A stretch of 64,000 nucleotides of DNA from Alcaligenes pakistanensis (GTDB taxonomy: Bacteria > Pseudomonadota > Gammaproteobacteria > Burkholderiales > Burkholderiaceae_B), in the NCBI RefSeq assembly GCF_014652815.1, contig NZ_BMZN01000003.1:575429-639428 (forward strand), written 5' to 3'. This document shows positions 36,667-47,939 of this stretch, piece after piece (the first letter of the stretch is position 1; the number at the start of each line of letters is the position of its first letter). The position numbers and the translations under genes were made by a program. The notes under the pieces are model-generated. The model was not told where the DNA came from. It made no database searches and saw nothing but the letters and a program-made list of their open reading frames with translations.

Positions 36667-36717
36667 GTGCGTCAGTTGCACCCTGCCACTGACGCACCTG
36701 CTGACGTGTCACGACAC
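36667..36717. repeat. Two inverted repeats in the acnA 3' region
   Basis: GTGCGTCAGT (36667-36676) is exactly complementary to 36688-36697, with an 11-base loop. A second pair, CGTGTC/GACACG, follows at 36704-36717. Neither is followed by a T-run; together with the terminator downstream they give the acnA mRNA three 3' hairpins. Confidence 0.7.
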
Positions 36718-36736
36718 GCCTTGACCTAGGCCGGGC

Positions 36737-39490
36737 TTAGGCCTTCAACAAGCCCCGCAAAACGTACTGCATGATACCGCCGTGACGGTAGTAATGTGCT
36801 TCGCTAGGCGTGTCGATGCGGACCAGAGCCTCGAATTCGATCTCCCCGGCACGCACTTTCACTTTCTCGGGGATTTTGTCCTGATTCAAGGCCGTAATGC
36901 CTTCAATATCAAAGACCTCATCGCCCGTCAGGCCCAGAGTTTCGGCATTTTGACCCGCTGGGAACTGCAAGGGCATAACACCCATGCCCAGCAAGTTGCT
37001 GCGGTGAATACGTTCGTAAGACTCGGCAATCACGGCACGTACGCCCAACAGCACTGTGCCTTTGGCCGCCCAGTCACGCGACGAGCCTGAACCGTATTCT
37101 TTACCAGCCAGAATCACCAGTGGAACCGCTGCGTTCAAATAATTGCGGGAGGCATCGTAAATGGTCGCAACGGGAGCACCATCCTGCGTGAAGTCGCGGG
37201 TGTAGCCGCCCTCAGTGCCGGGGGCCAACTGGTTGCGCAAGCGAACGTTGGCAAAGGTACCGCGAATCATGACTTCATGGTTACCGCGACGCGAACCGTA
37301 GGAGTTGAAATCCTGTGGTTTAACGTCGTGCTCCATCAGATACGTGGCCGCTGGCGACATACGGGCGATGGAACCCGCTGGGCTGATATGGTCCGTTGTG
37401 ACCGAATCACCCAGCTTGGCCAGAACCCGTGCCCCCCGAATGTCCGTAACCGGGCTGGGGTCGCGCTTCAAGTCGATGAAGTAAGGCGGTTTGCGTACGT
37501 AGGTAGAGTCATCCTGCCACTCGAAACGGTCCCCTTGTGGGGTAGGCAGCGAGCGCCAGCGTTCATCACCGGCAAACACATCGGCATAGCCATCACGGTA
37601 CATATCCGAGGCAATAGCCTTGCTGATCACGTCCTGCACCTCTGCCGCAGAGGGCCAGATGTCTTTCAGGTAGACATCCTTGCCATCGCTACCCTGGCCC
37701 AAAGGCTCTTGGTACAGGTCGATGTCCATGGTGCCTGCCAAAGCATAGGCCACCACCAGAGGTGGCGACATCAGGTAATTCATTTTGACTTCGGGGTGAA
37801 TACGGCCCTCGAAGTTACGGTTACCCGACAGGGTAGACACCACTGCCAAATCGTTCTGGTTAATAGCTTGGCTGACCTCGGGAATCAAAGGGCCGGAGTT
37901 ACCGATACACGTGGTGCAACCATAACCGACCAGATCAAAGCCCAGCTTGTCCAGATACGGCGTCAGGCCCGCACGCTGGTAATAGTCCGTGACCACACGC
38001 GAACCGGGGGCCAGACTGGTTTTTACCCAAGGTTTGCGGCTCAAACCTTTTTCCACCGCTTTTTTAGCCAACAAACCGGCAGCCATCATGACGCTGGGGT
38101 TTGAAGTGTTGGTACACGAGGTAATAGCGGCGATCACGACCGAGCCGTGGTCCAGTGTGCATTGGCTACCATCGGCAAGCGTAAATTCCACAGCAGCTTT
38201 ACGTGGTGCGGGTGGCTTGTGGGAAGGCACATCCGAGGCGGGGAAACTTTCTTCCACGGCTTCATCGTAAGTAGCTACATCATCGCCCAACAGGTCACGC
38301 ACAGCGGTGCGGAACGAAGGTTTGGACGAGGACAGGGCAATACGGTCCTGTGGACGCTTGGGGCCCGCAATCGACGGCACAACGGTAGACAGATCCAGTT
38401 CCAGACGCTCGGAATAGCGAGGTTCGTGCTGCGGATCGTGCCACAGGCCCTGGGCTTGAGCATAGGCGCGTACCAGTTCAATCTGCTCTGTGCTGCGACC
38501 AGTCAGCTCCATATAACGCAGGGTTTCGTCGTCAATGGGGAACATGGAGATCGTAGAGCCGTATTCGGGGCTCATATTGCCGATGGTCGCCCGGTTGGCC
38601 AGGGGCACAGCACTGACACCGGGGCCGTAGAACTCGACAAACTTACCGACCACGCCATGTTTGCGCAGCATATCGGTAATCGTCAGTACCAAGTCGGTGG
38701 CGGTGGTGCCCTCGGGCATTTGACCCGTCAGCTTAAAGCCCACCACACGGGGGATCAGCATGGAAATGGGCTGGCCCAACATAGCGGCTTCGGCCTCGAT
38801 CCCGCCTACGCCCCAGGCGACCACGCCCAGACCGTTCACCATAGGCGTATGCGAGTCCGTGCCCACACAGGTGTCGGGGTACGCCAATTGACGGCCTTGC
38901 TCGTCGCGCGTAAAGACCACGCGAGCCAAATGCTCCAGGTTTACCTGGTGAACAATACCCGTGCCCGGTGGCACGACTTTGAAATTATCGAAGGCACTTT
39001 GGCCCCAACGCAGGAACTGGTAGCGCTCCATATTGCGCTCGTATTCAATCTGCACGTTACGCTCGAAGGAGCTGGGCTTACCGAAATCATCCACGATCAC
39101 CGAGTGATCGATCACCAGCTCTACCGGTGCCAAGGGGTTAATTTTTTGAGGGTCGCCACCCAGAGCCTGCATGGCTTCACGCATGGCGGCCAAGTCCACA
39201 ACGGCGGGTACGCCGGTAAAGTCCTGCAAAACAACGCGTGCGGGGGTGAAGGCAATTTCACGATCTGGCTCTGCCGCCGGGTTCCAGGCCGCCAAAGCAC
39301 GGATATCATCCGCGGTAACATCCCCGCCGTCTTCGGTGCGCAGCAAGTTTTCCAGCAGGATCTTCAGGCCATAGGGCAGGCTGGCAACATCCAGGCCATC
39401 TCCACGAACCGCATCCAACCGATAGTAGTCGTAGGACTGCCCGCCGACGTCCAACTGGTGCAAAGCCTTAAAACTATCTACGCTTTTCAT
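36737..39490 (-). CDS. acnA: Aconitate hydratase A
   Basis: The TCA-cycle enzyme interconverts citrate and isocitrate via cis-aconitate. At 917 residues it is the AcnA/IRP1 type. The [4Fe-4S] cysteines are visible in [11 protein letters not shown] near residue 460 and [11 protein letters not shown] near 525; VGTDSHTPM near 210 and the C-terminal swivel motif [10 protein letters not shown] near 800 are conserved. GGAGA precedes the ATG. AcnA is the stress-stable aconitase and, in other bacteria, also binds mRNA. Confidence 0.97.
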   Translation of the reverse strand: MKSVDSFKALHQLDVGGQSYDYYRLDAVRGDGLDVASLPYGLKILLENLLRTEDGGDVTADDIRALAAWNPAAEPDREIAFTPARVVLQDFTGVPAVVDLAAMREAMQALGGDPQKINPLAPVELVIDHSVIVDDFGKPSSFERNVQIEYERNMERYQFLRWGQSAFDNFKVVPPGTGIVHQVNLEHLARVVFTRDEQGRQLAYPDTCVGTDSHTPMVNGLGVVAWGVGGIEAEAAMLGQPISMLIPRVVGFKLTGQMPEGTTATDLVLTITDMLRKHGVVGKFVEFYGPGVSAVPLANRATIGNMSPEYGSTISMFPIDDETLRYMELTGRSTEQIELVRAYAQAQGLWHDPQHEPRYSERLELDLSTVVPSIAGPKRPQDRIALSSSKPSFRTAVRDLLGDDVATYDEAVEESFPASDVPSHKPPAPRKAAVEFTLADGSQCTLDHGSVVIAAITSCTNTSNPSVMMAAGLLAKKAVEKGLSRKPWVKTSLAPGSRVVTDYYQRAGLTPYLDKLGFDLVGYGCTTCIGNSGPLIPEVSQAINQNDLAVVSTLSGNRNFEGRIHPEVKMNYLMSPPLVVAYALAGTMDIDLYQEPLGQGSDGKDVYLKDIWPSAAEVQDVISKAIASDMYRDGYADVFAGDERWRSLPTPQGDRFEWQDDSTYVRKPPYFIDLKRDPSPVTDIRGARVLAKLGDSVTTDHISPAGSIARMSPAATYLMEHDVKPQDFNSYGSRRGNHEVMIRGTFANVRLRNQLAPGTEGGYTRDFTQDGAPVATIYDASRNYLNAAVPLVILAGKEYGSGSSRDWAAKGTVLLGVRAVIAESYERIHRSNLLGMGVMPLQFPAGQNAETLGLTGDEVFDIEGITALNQDKIPEKVKVRAGEIEFEALVRIDTPSEAHYYRHGGIMQYVLRGLLKA

Positions 39491-39755
39491 ATCGGGATCT
39501 CCATGGAAAAGTGCTGGCCGATACCGTCCAATTTACCCAGCCAGCGAAACACATGTGGTAATTGTCTATTGGTCTAGACCATTTCACATCTTACACTCTG
39601 AGCTTATCCCCTGCCCTGCACGCCCGGCTGTCTGTCGCTTCAGCTCACACCTACACAAACCTAGAAACATTCTTTACGTATAATGGTTTAGGCGTCTTCC
39701 GCCCCTCTTCTTGGTCTTATCTGCCCCCTTTTACCTTTAGCATTCGCCCATCCTC

Positions 39756-41342
39756 ATGTTTTTTGTTGATCTGCGCCGGCTGATTCTCTTGCTGGCTACC
39801 GCCAGCAGTCTGCTGACCATGGGCTATACCCTATACGGGGCCTATTCGGCTGAACGTACCTTGCTCATCGAGCAGGCACTGGAGAAGAACCGTGCCTATG
39901 CGCTTAAGCTGGCCAGCAGTACCGATGCGTTCATCGCCAATTTGCAACAGCAGCTGCGCTACAGCGCCAGTGTGCTCTCGACAGCCTTGCCGCAGGCCGA
40001 GCTAACCTTGGGCGACGAAGTCAGACGTCTGCAAGAACAAAACAACAGCTTTAACTCGGTCTTGATCCTGAACGACGAGGGGCGGGTTCTGGCCAATGCC
40101 CCCCAGCAGCTCAGCCTGATCGGCACCACATTGAAAGGCGAAGGCACGCAGCTGGCCTTGCACACCAAAGAGCCGGTGATCAGCCCTCCGTATTTATCAG
40201 CCACCGGGCGTTTGCTGATCTTTATATCGCACCCCATTTTTGATGGGGACGGTAACTACAAGGGGCTGGTAGGCGGCTCCATTTACCTGCATGAACCCAA
40301 TAGCCTGAACGCCTTGCTGGGCGAGCATTTCTACAGGGACGGCTCCTATATTTATGTGGTCGATCAGCACAAACGCCTGATATTCCATCGTGATGTGGCC
40401 CGTATTGGCGAAGTCGTGCACGGCAATCCCGCCATTGATGCCGTCAGCCAAGGCCAGAGCGATGCCATTGCCCTACGCAATGTCAAAGGCGTAGACATGC
40501 TGACCGGTTTCGCGCCCAGCAGTGATGTGAAATGGGGCGTGGTGGTGCAAAGCCCCACCAAAGTCGTGCTGGACGAGCTGACCGTCTTGCTGGGCAAGGT
40601 GCTGCGCAACTCCATTCCGTTTTTCGTGGCCGTGCAGATTCTGATCTGGATGCTGGCCATGCTGATCGCCAAGCCCTTGCGCCAGCTGGCCCGTCAGGCG
40701 CCACATCTGGACTCGGCCAATGCCAGTTCGCGTATCTCTCAGGTCCACGCCTGGTACTTTGAATCCCGCCAGATCAAGCTGGCTATGCTGCTGGGCTTGA
40801 AACGCGTCAATCGCAAGATGGGTGTGATGAATGTGGAGCGCAATACCGACCCGCTGACCGGCCTGAATAACCGCCGTGGCATGGCCGCCGTATTGCAGCA
40901 GTGGAAGGAAACAGATACTCCCTTTTCCGTGCTGACGGTGGATATTGACCACTTCAAGCGCATCAACGACACCCATGGGCACGATATTGGCGATCTGGTG
41001 CTGAGCTTTTTGGCTGACACGATGCGGGCATGTACCCGCGAGACTGACCTGATCTGTCGGGTCGGTGGCGAGGAGTTCTGCATTTTCCTGCCCGATCAAG
41101 ACATCGACCAAGCCCTGCAACTGGCTGAACGCCTGCGCATCCTGATCAGCGAGACCAATAGCCCGGCGGGCTCCCCTATTACGATTTCAATTGGACTGGC
41201 CCACTGGCCGGTACACGCTCGCGAGCACAGCACGGTCTTAAAACTGGCCGATGCAGCGCTCTACAAAGCCAAGCGCAATGGCCGTAACCGGGTCGAGCTG
41301 TGCGACCCTATCATCAGCGATGAAGACGTGAAAACGGCTTAA
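39756..41342 (+). CDS. Membrane diguanylate cyclase with Cache sensor
   Basis: The protein makes cyclic di-GMP. An N-terminal helix (about 5-25), an extracytoplasmic Cache-like sensory region (about 35-280), a second helix (about 290-310), and a C-terminal GGDEF domain (about 360-520) are evident over 528 residues. The active-site loop is VGGEEF, and RETD five residues before it is an inhibitory I-site, so feedback control by c-di-GMP is expected. No EAL domain is present. It overlaps the converging rlmA gene at the stop codons. Confidence 0.93.
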   Translation: MFFVDLRRLILLLATASSLLTMGYTLYGAYSAERTLLIEQALEKNRAYALKLASSTDAFIANLQQQLRYSASVLSTALPQAELTLGDEVRRLQEQNNSFNSVLILNDEGRVLANAPQQLSLIGTTLKGEGTQLALHTKEPVISPPYLSATGRLLIFISHPIFDGDGNYKGLVGGSIYLHEPNSLNALLGEHFYRDGSYIYVVDQHKRLIFHRDVARIGEVVHGNPAIDAVSQGQSDAIALRNVKGVDMLTGFAPSSDVKWGVVVQSPTKVVLDELTVLLGKVLRNSIPFFVAVQILIWMLAMLIAKPLRQLARQAPHLDSANASSRISQVHAWYFESRQIKLAMLLGLKRVNRKMGVMNVERNTDPLTGLNNRRGMAAVLQQWKETDTPFSVLTVDIDHFKRINDTHGHDIGDLVLSFLADTMRACTRETDLICRVGGEEFCIFLPDQDIDQALQLAERLRILISETNSPAGSPITISIGLAHWPVHAREHSTVLKLADAALYKAKRNGRNRVELCDPIISDEDVKTA

Positions 41343-42187
41343 AGGCGACGCAGCACCTTCACCAGCACATCTACCTGTACATCCAGGCTCGTCAATTGAC
41401 GAGCCTGCTCCAAGCCTTGCGCGCTGGCGCGAAACAGATGGGGTGTCATCAGGAGCAGATCTGCAATCTGCGCTTGTGATGTCAGGCTGATCTCACAGCG
41501 AATACGCTCGCAGGCCTCCAGGCTAAAGCCTGCGGCAGGCTCCTGGGCCACGTCCTTATCCGCCTTTAAGGTTGGATAGATAATGCGCCGCAGCTCCAGC
41601 AAATGATCAGAACCGGCTTCTACCTGCACCCAGATACCACCCGATTTCAGGGCACGCAGAAACTCCTCAGGCACGGCAAAACCAAACATGCATAGCAAGG
41701 CATCCAGGCTGCCATCAGGTACCGGCAATTGCGCATTGCTGCCTACCAGCCAGCGGATATCTGGGGAACTGCGTGCCGCCGCCATCGCTGCCCATTTGGA
41801 GATATCCAGGCCAATCAGGGCCAGTTGCCCCTCTTTGTCTTGCTGACGCAAATAGCGTGGGTAATAGCCCTCGCCACAGCCTGCATCCAGACACGCATAG
41901 GGCGCCTCCCCTTCCAGGCCATCCATCAACGCCTGCCAGACGCCGGCGGCAATTGGCTCGTATACCCCGGACTCCAGATAGCGACGGCGCGCCGCCACCA
42001 TTTCCTTGCTATCGCCTGGATCGCGTGAACGTTTGTTTTGTACCGGAAGCAGATTGATATAGCCCTGGCTGGCCGTATCGAAACAATGGCCTGACGGACA
42101 GCGCCAGCTGGGCGCCTCGAACACGAGCGGCAAGCCGTCCAACGGACAGCACAATTTCTCGAACAAGGGCGGGGAAAGGTCAGACAT
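41339..42187 (-). CDS. rlmA: 23S rRNA (guanine-N1)-methyltransferase RlmA
   Basis: RlmA methylates a guanine in helix 35 of 23S rRNA (G745 in E. coli). The family block GYINLLPVQNKRSRDPGDSKEMVAARRRYLESGVY lies near residue 43-77, followed by the SAM site CLDAGCGEGYY near 97. The N-terminal zinc ribbon reads CCPLDG and CPSGHCFD, with aspartate where the E. coli protein has its second cysteine. Length 282 residues. It stands alone between two convergent or unrelated genes. Confidence 0.88.
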   Translation of the reverse strand: MSDLSPPLFEKLCCPLDGLPLVFEAPSWRCPSGHCFDTASQGYINLLPVQNKRSRDPGDSKEMVAARRRYLESGVYEPIAAGVWQALMDGLEGEAPYACLDAGCGEGYYPRYLRQQDKEGQLALIGLDISKWAAMAAARSSPDIRWLVGSNAQLPVPDGSLDALLCMFGFAVPEEFLRALKSGGIWVQVEAGSDHLLELRRIIYPTLKADKDVAQEPAAGFSLEACERIRCEISLTSQAQIADLLLMTPHLFRASAQGLEQARQLTSLDVQVDVLVKVLRRL

Positions 42188-42267
42188 GAATGAATCGCTC
42201 TACGGCCACCGTGGCCAAGGCGATAGTGTAGCGCCCCGGCCTGTCTGCGCCGGGGCCAATCCTGAAT

Positions 42268-43071
42268 TTACGTCTCAGAAGCAAAAGCCAGCGCGTCGCG
42301 TAACAAGGCCTCAAGCAAGGGCTGGATGTTACGGGCGGCATCTTCTTTGTATTCAAAGGGCCACTGCTCTTCCATATAACAGCACTGCGCCATTTCCAGC
42401 TGCACAGCATGGATGTTCTGCTCGGGACGCCCGTAGTGGCGAGTGATGTAGCCACCTTTGAAACGACCATTCAAAACACTGCTGTAGTCCTGGTTGGCCG
42501 ATGCCGTTTGCATCAAGCGATCGCTCAAAGCGGAATCACAACTGACACCGTTGGCCGTGCCAAAATTCAGATCCGGCAAACGGCCTTCAAAAAAACGTGG
42601 CACCACTGAACGAATCGAGTGTGCATCCCATAGAACTACACGGCCATGCAGGGCCAGCAAACGAGTCAGCTCTTCTTCCAGCTTCTGGTGATAGGGCAGC
42701 CAGATCGTCTCGCGACGCTGGGCGATTTCACGCTCGTCAGGTTCTTGGCCGGACTGGTAGATAGGCTCATCGCCGAACGTATCCAGGGGACACAGGCCAG
42801 TCACACTTTGACCGGGGTACAGACTGGTGTTGTCGGGTGGACGGTTCTGGTCCACAACAAAACGCGAATACGTCGCCACCAGTACCGAGGCCCCCAACTG
42901 ACGGGCATTTTCATACAAGCGAGAGATATGCCAATCCGTATCTGGCACCTGACACGCCGACTCCGTAAAGCGTGCCAATAGATCCGATGGCACGTAGGTG
43001 CCCGAATGGGGCATGGAGATCAATAAAGGCGCGGTGCCCGGATAAAACTCAAAGGCAGCAGGAACGGTCAT
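42268..43071 (-). CDS. N-formylglutamate amidohydrolase-family protein
   Basis: The 267-residue protein matches HutG-type N-formylglutamate deformylases, which release formate and L-glutamate. Motifs are LISMPHSGTYVP near residue 18, FVVDQNRPPDN near 75 and DAHSI near 150, and NIHAVQLEMAQ near 220. I start it at 43071, after GGAG. No other hut genes are nearby; it is the last gene of the D-aminoacylase block, so its substrate may be a different N-acyl amino acid. A GC-rich hairpin at 42233-42256 lies beyond its stop. Confidence 0.85.
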   Translation of the reverse strand: MTVPAAFEFYPGTAPLLISMPHSGTYVPSDLLARFTESACQVPDTDWHISRLYENARQLGASVLVATYSRFVVDQNRPPDNTSLYPGQSVTGLCPLDTFGDEPIYQSGQEPDEREIAQRRETIWLPYHQKLEEELTRLLALHGRVVLWDAHSIRSVVPRFFEGRLPDLNFGTANGVSCDSALSDRLMQTASANQDYSSVLNGRFKGGYITRHYGRPEQNIHAVQLEMAQCCYMEEQWPFEYKEDAARNIQPLLEALLRDALAFASET

Positions 43072-43101
43072 TAGCAGACTCCAGTCTGTTTCAGCACACA
43101 A

Positions 43102-43926
43102 TCAAGAAGGAATAGGATACAGGTCGCCCCGGCGGTGCTGCCAAGCCGGGAGCGATTCACGCATGCCTTGCACACGTGCGGGGTCCAGATCGGCACAGAT
43201 ATAACCCGCCTGATCAGGCATACAAGCCAACACGGTTCCCCAGGGATCAATAATCATGCTGCGGCCCAGACAAGGCATGGCAGGACCAGGGCCACCGATC
43301 TGCGCTGCGGCCAGCACGTAGCATTGGTTTTCAATCGCACGGGCACGCAGCAAAACTTCCCAGTGGTCGCGGCCGGTATGCACATTGAAAGCAGCCGGGA
43401 CCACCAGCACATTGGCGCCACGGGCACGCAAGGTACGGAACAGCTCAGCAAAGCGCATGTCGTAGCAAATGCTCAGGCCCAGGTTCAACTCCCCGACCTG
43501 TACATTTTGCAGATGCTCGCCATGGCAGAAATCGTCGGATTCGCGATATTCCAGACCGTTGACTACCGCATCGTACAAGTGCACTTTGCGATACTGCGCC
43601 ACAATTTGCCCATCGGGCGAGAAAGTGACACTGGTGTTGCCCAAGCGATGGTCATCGGGACGGCGCTCGTGCATGGAACCCAGATGAATCCAGGCACCAG
43701 TGCGGCGCGCCAGGCTGGCCATATGCTCAGTGACCAGGCCCGGAATGGGCGTAGCGTTTTGCTGCAGCCATTCCGTATCGCCACGGACATCGCTGTATTC
43801 CGGGGTCACAATCACTTGAGCCCCATCTTTGGCAGCGGCCAACACCCAATGTTCTAGCTGATCCAGGTTGGTCTGGCGGTCGCGGCCGCTATCCAGTTGA
43901 ACCAGGGCAACACGTGTCGTAGACAT
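43102..43926 (-). CDS. Carbon-nitrogen hydrolase (Nit1/Nit2-like amidase)
   Basis: A nitrilase-superfamily amidase of 274 residues with the triad Glu in TPEYSD (about 43), Lys in YRKVHLYD (about 114) and Cys in LSICYDMRF (about 154). It is closest in pattern to Nit1/Nit2, which hydrolyse deaminated glutathione or omega-amides such as 2-oxoglutaramate. The start at 43926 follows AAAGGA. It lies 22 bases after the beta-lactamase-like gene and 30 before the deformylase, in one transcript. Confidence 0.88.
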   Translation of the reverse strand: MSTTRVALVQLDSGRDRQTNLDQLEHWVLAAAKDGAQVIVTPEYSDVRGDTEWLQQNATPIPGLVTEHMASLARRTGAWIHLGSMHERRPDDHRLGNTSVTFSPDGQIVAQYRKVHLYDAVVNGLEYRESDDFCHGEHLQNVQVGELNLGLSICYDMRFAELFRTLRARGANVLVVPAAFNVHTGRDHWEVLLRARAIENQCYVLAAAQIGGPGPAMPCLGRSMIIDPWGTVLACMPDQAGYICADLDPARVQGMRESLPAWQHRRGDLYPIPS

Positions 43927-43948
43927 ACTTTTATCCTTTCGGACCCGC

Positions 43949-44794
43949 TTAGTACTGCAAGGCGCGGGCCGTTTCCAAGGCCAGACGGGACAAAACCCCC
44001 GCCCCCTGGCCACCGTAGAGGGAGGTGCTGGTGCGGCCATCGGTAAAGCCATCAGCCATCACCGTCAGCACCACACTGCGCTCGCCCATCGTCAAAATCC
44101 CGGCATCGTGACGCAGGCCCGGCAAGGAGCCGGTCTTGTGAGCCAGTTGAGCGATAGAGGGCAGAATCGCCGCAAAGTGGCCGCGCTCGCGCTGATCGGC
44201 CAGCATGTCCAGCCCTTGCTGACGCAGGTTCTCGGGCAAGGCGGGCGAATGCAGCAAGTACAGCAAGGTCGAGCAGGCATCCTGGGCTGTGGTCCAGTTG
44301 TCTTTCCCGGCCTCACGCGCCTTCATGTCCATCATGTGGCGCTGTAAATCGGTATGCTGCAAACCGGCCTGGGCGCTCCAGGCGTTGATGTTATCCATGC
44401 CCAGCAAATCAATCAGGGCATTGGTGGCGACGTTATCGCTCAGGATAATCATCAGCAAAGCCAGCTCGCGCAGGCTCAGGCTGGGCACACCGGGCAGCTG
44501 GCTCAAAATGCCGGTACCCGGTGTCCGGTCACCCTCGGGCAGAGGGTAGACCGTATCCAGCGACAGCTTGCCCTGGGCCACTTGCTCCAGCAAACACAGG
44601 AGCATGGGTGTTTTGATCAGGCTGGCTGATGGCATGACGCGCTGCGCATGCCAGTCAAACAAGGAGGTACCGTCGGTCGCGTAGACCGCCATGGAAATAC
44701 GGGCGGACTCCTGATTCAGCAAAGGCTCAAGACGTTCTTGCAAGCGCTCGCGAACCAGCGGCGCATCCAATAACTCGCTTCCTAAGGTAAACAT
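43949..44794 (-). CDS. Class A beta-lactamase-like serine hydrolase, cytoplasmic
   Basis: This 281-residue protein has the three motifs of penicillin-recognising enzymes at class A spacing: SLIK (S58, K61), SDN (119-121) and KTGS (220-223). The omega-loop region reads MMDMKAREAGKDNWTT (about 154-169), which lacks a clean E-x3-N signature; E161 is the only nearby candidate for the general base. No signal peptide is present, so it should stay in the cytoplasm and is unlikely to be a resistance enzyme. A role on D-amino-acyl amides or peptides is suggested by context. GGGAG precedes the ATG. Confidence 0.85.
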   Translation of the reverse strand: MFTLGSELLDAPLVRERLQERLEPLLNQESARISMAVYATDGTSLFDWHAQRVMPSASLIKTPMLLCLLEQVAQGKLSLDTVYPLPEGDRTPGTGILSQLPGVPSLSLRELALLMIILSDNVATNALIDLLGMDNINAWSAQAGLQHTDLQRHMMDMKAREAGKDNWTTAQDACSTLLYLLHSPALPENLRQQGLDMLADQRERGHFAAILPSIAQLAHKTGSLPGLRHDAGILTMGERSVVLTVMADGFTDGRTSTSLYGGQGAGVLSRLALETARALQY

Positions 44795-44813
44795 ACAAAC
44801 TCCCTTTTTATAC

Positions 44814-46235
<1,422 letters not shown>

Positions 46236-46348
46236 TTAACGATCCTTCCTGGCCAGCTTTCAAAAGACTGACCTGCATGTGATGCAATCACCCTGCCCTG
46301 GTTAAGCACCCCAGGCCACAGCGACTGTTTTTTTGTCCGACGCGCCGC

Positions 46349-47833
46349 TTACAGCGGAATAATCGGCGCATCCAGGCTTTGTGCCTGAGCGGCAAAGGCG
46401 CGGTTAAGCACCTGTCCGGGCCGCTTTTCCGGGGCGACAGGATGAACCTGCACGCCATTGACAAACACGGTCTGCACACCTTGAGACGGTAAGGTGGGCT
46501 GCTCCCAGGTGGCGCAATCTTGCACCGTTTCGGGATTAAACACCACCAGATCCGCCCAGGCGCCGACCTGCAACACGCCGCGATTCTCCAACCCAAAGAC
46601 CGAAGCAGGCATGGCAGTCATTTTGGCGACCGCCTGCTCCAGTGACATCAGGCCATCCTCGCGTACGTACCGCCCTAAAATGCGCGTGAAGCTGCCCCAC
46701 AAACGGGGGTGGGGGTGCGCATCCGCGGGCAATCCGTCCGAGCCCACCATGCAACATGGGTGGCTGAAAATGCGTTGGACTTCTTTCTCGTCCATCGCAA
46801 AGTAAATAGCGCCCGCCGGCAGCAAGCGGCGAGCGGCCGTTTCCCGATCGCAACCCCACTGCTCGGCAATGTCGGCCAGATACTGGCCATTGCATTCCGG
46901 GTGAGGCTCGGACCAGGTAATCCGAATCTGATCGATGGTGTGGGCACGCTCGGGGATCAAGATCGTGGAGCTGCCCGAATAGGGATAAATATCCAGGGTG
47001 GCCTGCACGCCATCGGCGCGGGCCTGATCAATGTTGGCCAAAGTGTGGGCACTGCGGCCCCAGTTGGCCGGCATCATGCACTTGTGGTGCGACACCAGCG
47101 TGGCGCACTGCGTCTGACGAGCTACGGCCAGCACTTCTTCTACCGATTCCTGAACCGTATCGCCTTCATTGCGAATATGGCTGGTATGCAAAGAGCCTTT
47201 AGTGGCGGCAACACGCGCCAGACCTTCCAGCTCGGCCTGGTCAGCCATGCAACCGGGCTCATACGCCAGACCGGTACTAAAACCCACCGCACCGTCTTGC
47301 AGTGCCTGGGCCAATAAGGATTCCATCGCGGTTTGTTCAGCCTCGGTGGGCTGGGCCAGCGGGTCCTGCATCACGGCCATGCGTAAATTGGCATGTCCCA
47401 CCAAAGCGGCCACATTAATCATGGGCTTCAGATTACGCACGGCTTGCACGTACTGCGCCATGTCCTCAAACAAGGGCGAATCGCCCAGCAAGGCCAAGGC
47501 GGCGGCAGAATTACCGGGTAAAGGAGTCGGAAACGCACTGACGCCACAATTACCAACCACAACTGTCGTAATGCCCTGGCTGGTTTTCCAGTCCAAAACA
47601 GGCCGCTCGATGAACATCAGATCATCATGGCCATGGGTATCAATAAACCCAGGGGCCACAACATGGCCGCTGGCGTCCAGCAATTGATCGGCGTGCCAGG
47701 CGCTCAAATCGCCCACGGCAACAATACGCCCGTCTCGAATACCCACATCACCACGCCAGCGCGGCGTGGCCAAGCCATCAATAATCCAGCCATTGCTGAT
47801 CTTGACGTCCAAGCTGCGGTCGTCTGTCTGCAT
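46349..47833 (-). CDS. N-acyl-D-amino-acid deacylase (D-aminoacylase)
   Basis: This amidohydrolase-superfamily zinc enzyme releases free D-amino acids from N-acyl-D-amino acids. Counting from the ATG at 47833 (preceded by GGAGA), ligands fall at H67 and H69 (DTHGHDD), C96 (GNCGVS), H219 (SHIRNEG), H249/H250 (VSHHK) and D366 (GSDGLP), agreeing closely with the positions I recall for the A. faecalis DA1 structure. Length 494 residues, slightly over the usual 483. It is the first gene of a five-gene leftward operon opposite a LysR gene. Confidence 0.94.
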   Translation of the reverse strand: MQTDDRSLDVKISNGWIIDGLATPRWRGDVGIRDGRIVAVGDLSAWHADQLLDASGHVVAPGFIDTHGHDDLMFIERPVLDWKTSQGITTVVVGNCGVSAFPTPLPGNSAAALALLGDSPLFEDMAQYVQAVRNLKPMINVAALVGHANLRMAVMQDPLAQPTEAEQTAMESLLAQALQDGAVGFSTGLAYEPGCMADQAELEGLARVAATKGSLHTSHIRNEGDTVQESVEEVLAVARQTQCATLVSHHKCMMPANWGRSAHTLANIDQARADGVQATLDIYPYSGSSTILIPERAHTIDQIRITWSEPHPECNGQYLADIAEQWGCDRETAARRLLPAGAIYFAMDEKEVQRIFSHPCCMVGSDGLPADAHPHPRLWGSFTRILGRYVREDGLMSLEQAVAKMTAMPASVFGLENRGVLQVGAWADLVVFNPETVQDCATWEQPTLPSQGVQTVFVNGVQVHPVAPEKRPGQVLNRAFAAQAQSLDAPIIPL

Positions 47834-47939
47834 ATACGTCTCCACTAACCCTCCCACAAAAAGGGGAGTTGACCGCATTATCCAAAGGTATTATTAATAT
47901 GAAAAATTGTTTAAGTTAATTGATTAATCACAAATTGAT

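Noticed and set aside
38147-39577. 476-codon plus-strand frame opposite acnA
   Set aside because: It lies entirely antisense to the well-supported aconitase gene, reads as a His/Gln-rich low-quality protein and has no family motif; a codon-bias shadow.
43949-44794. Antibiotic-resistance beta-lactamase
   Set aside because: Motifs fit the fold, but there is no export signal, the omega loop is degenerate, and the gene sits in a catabolic operon.
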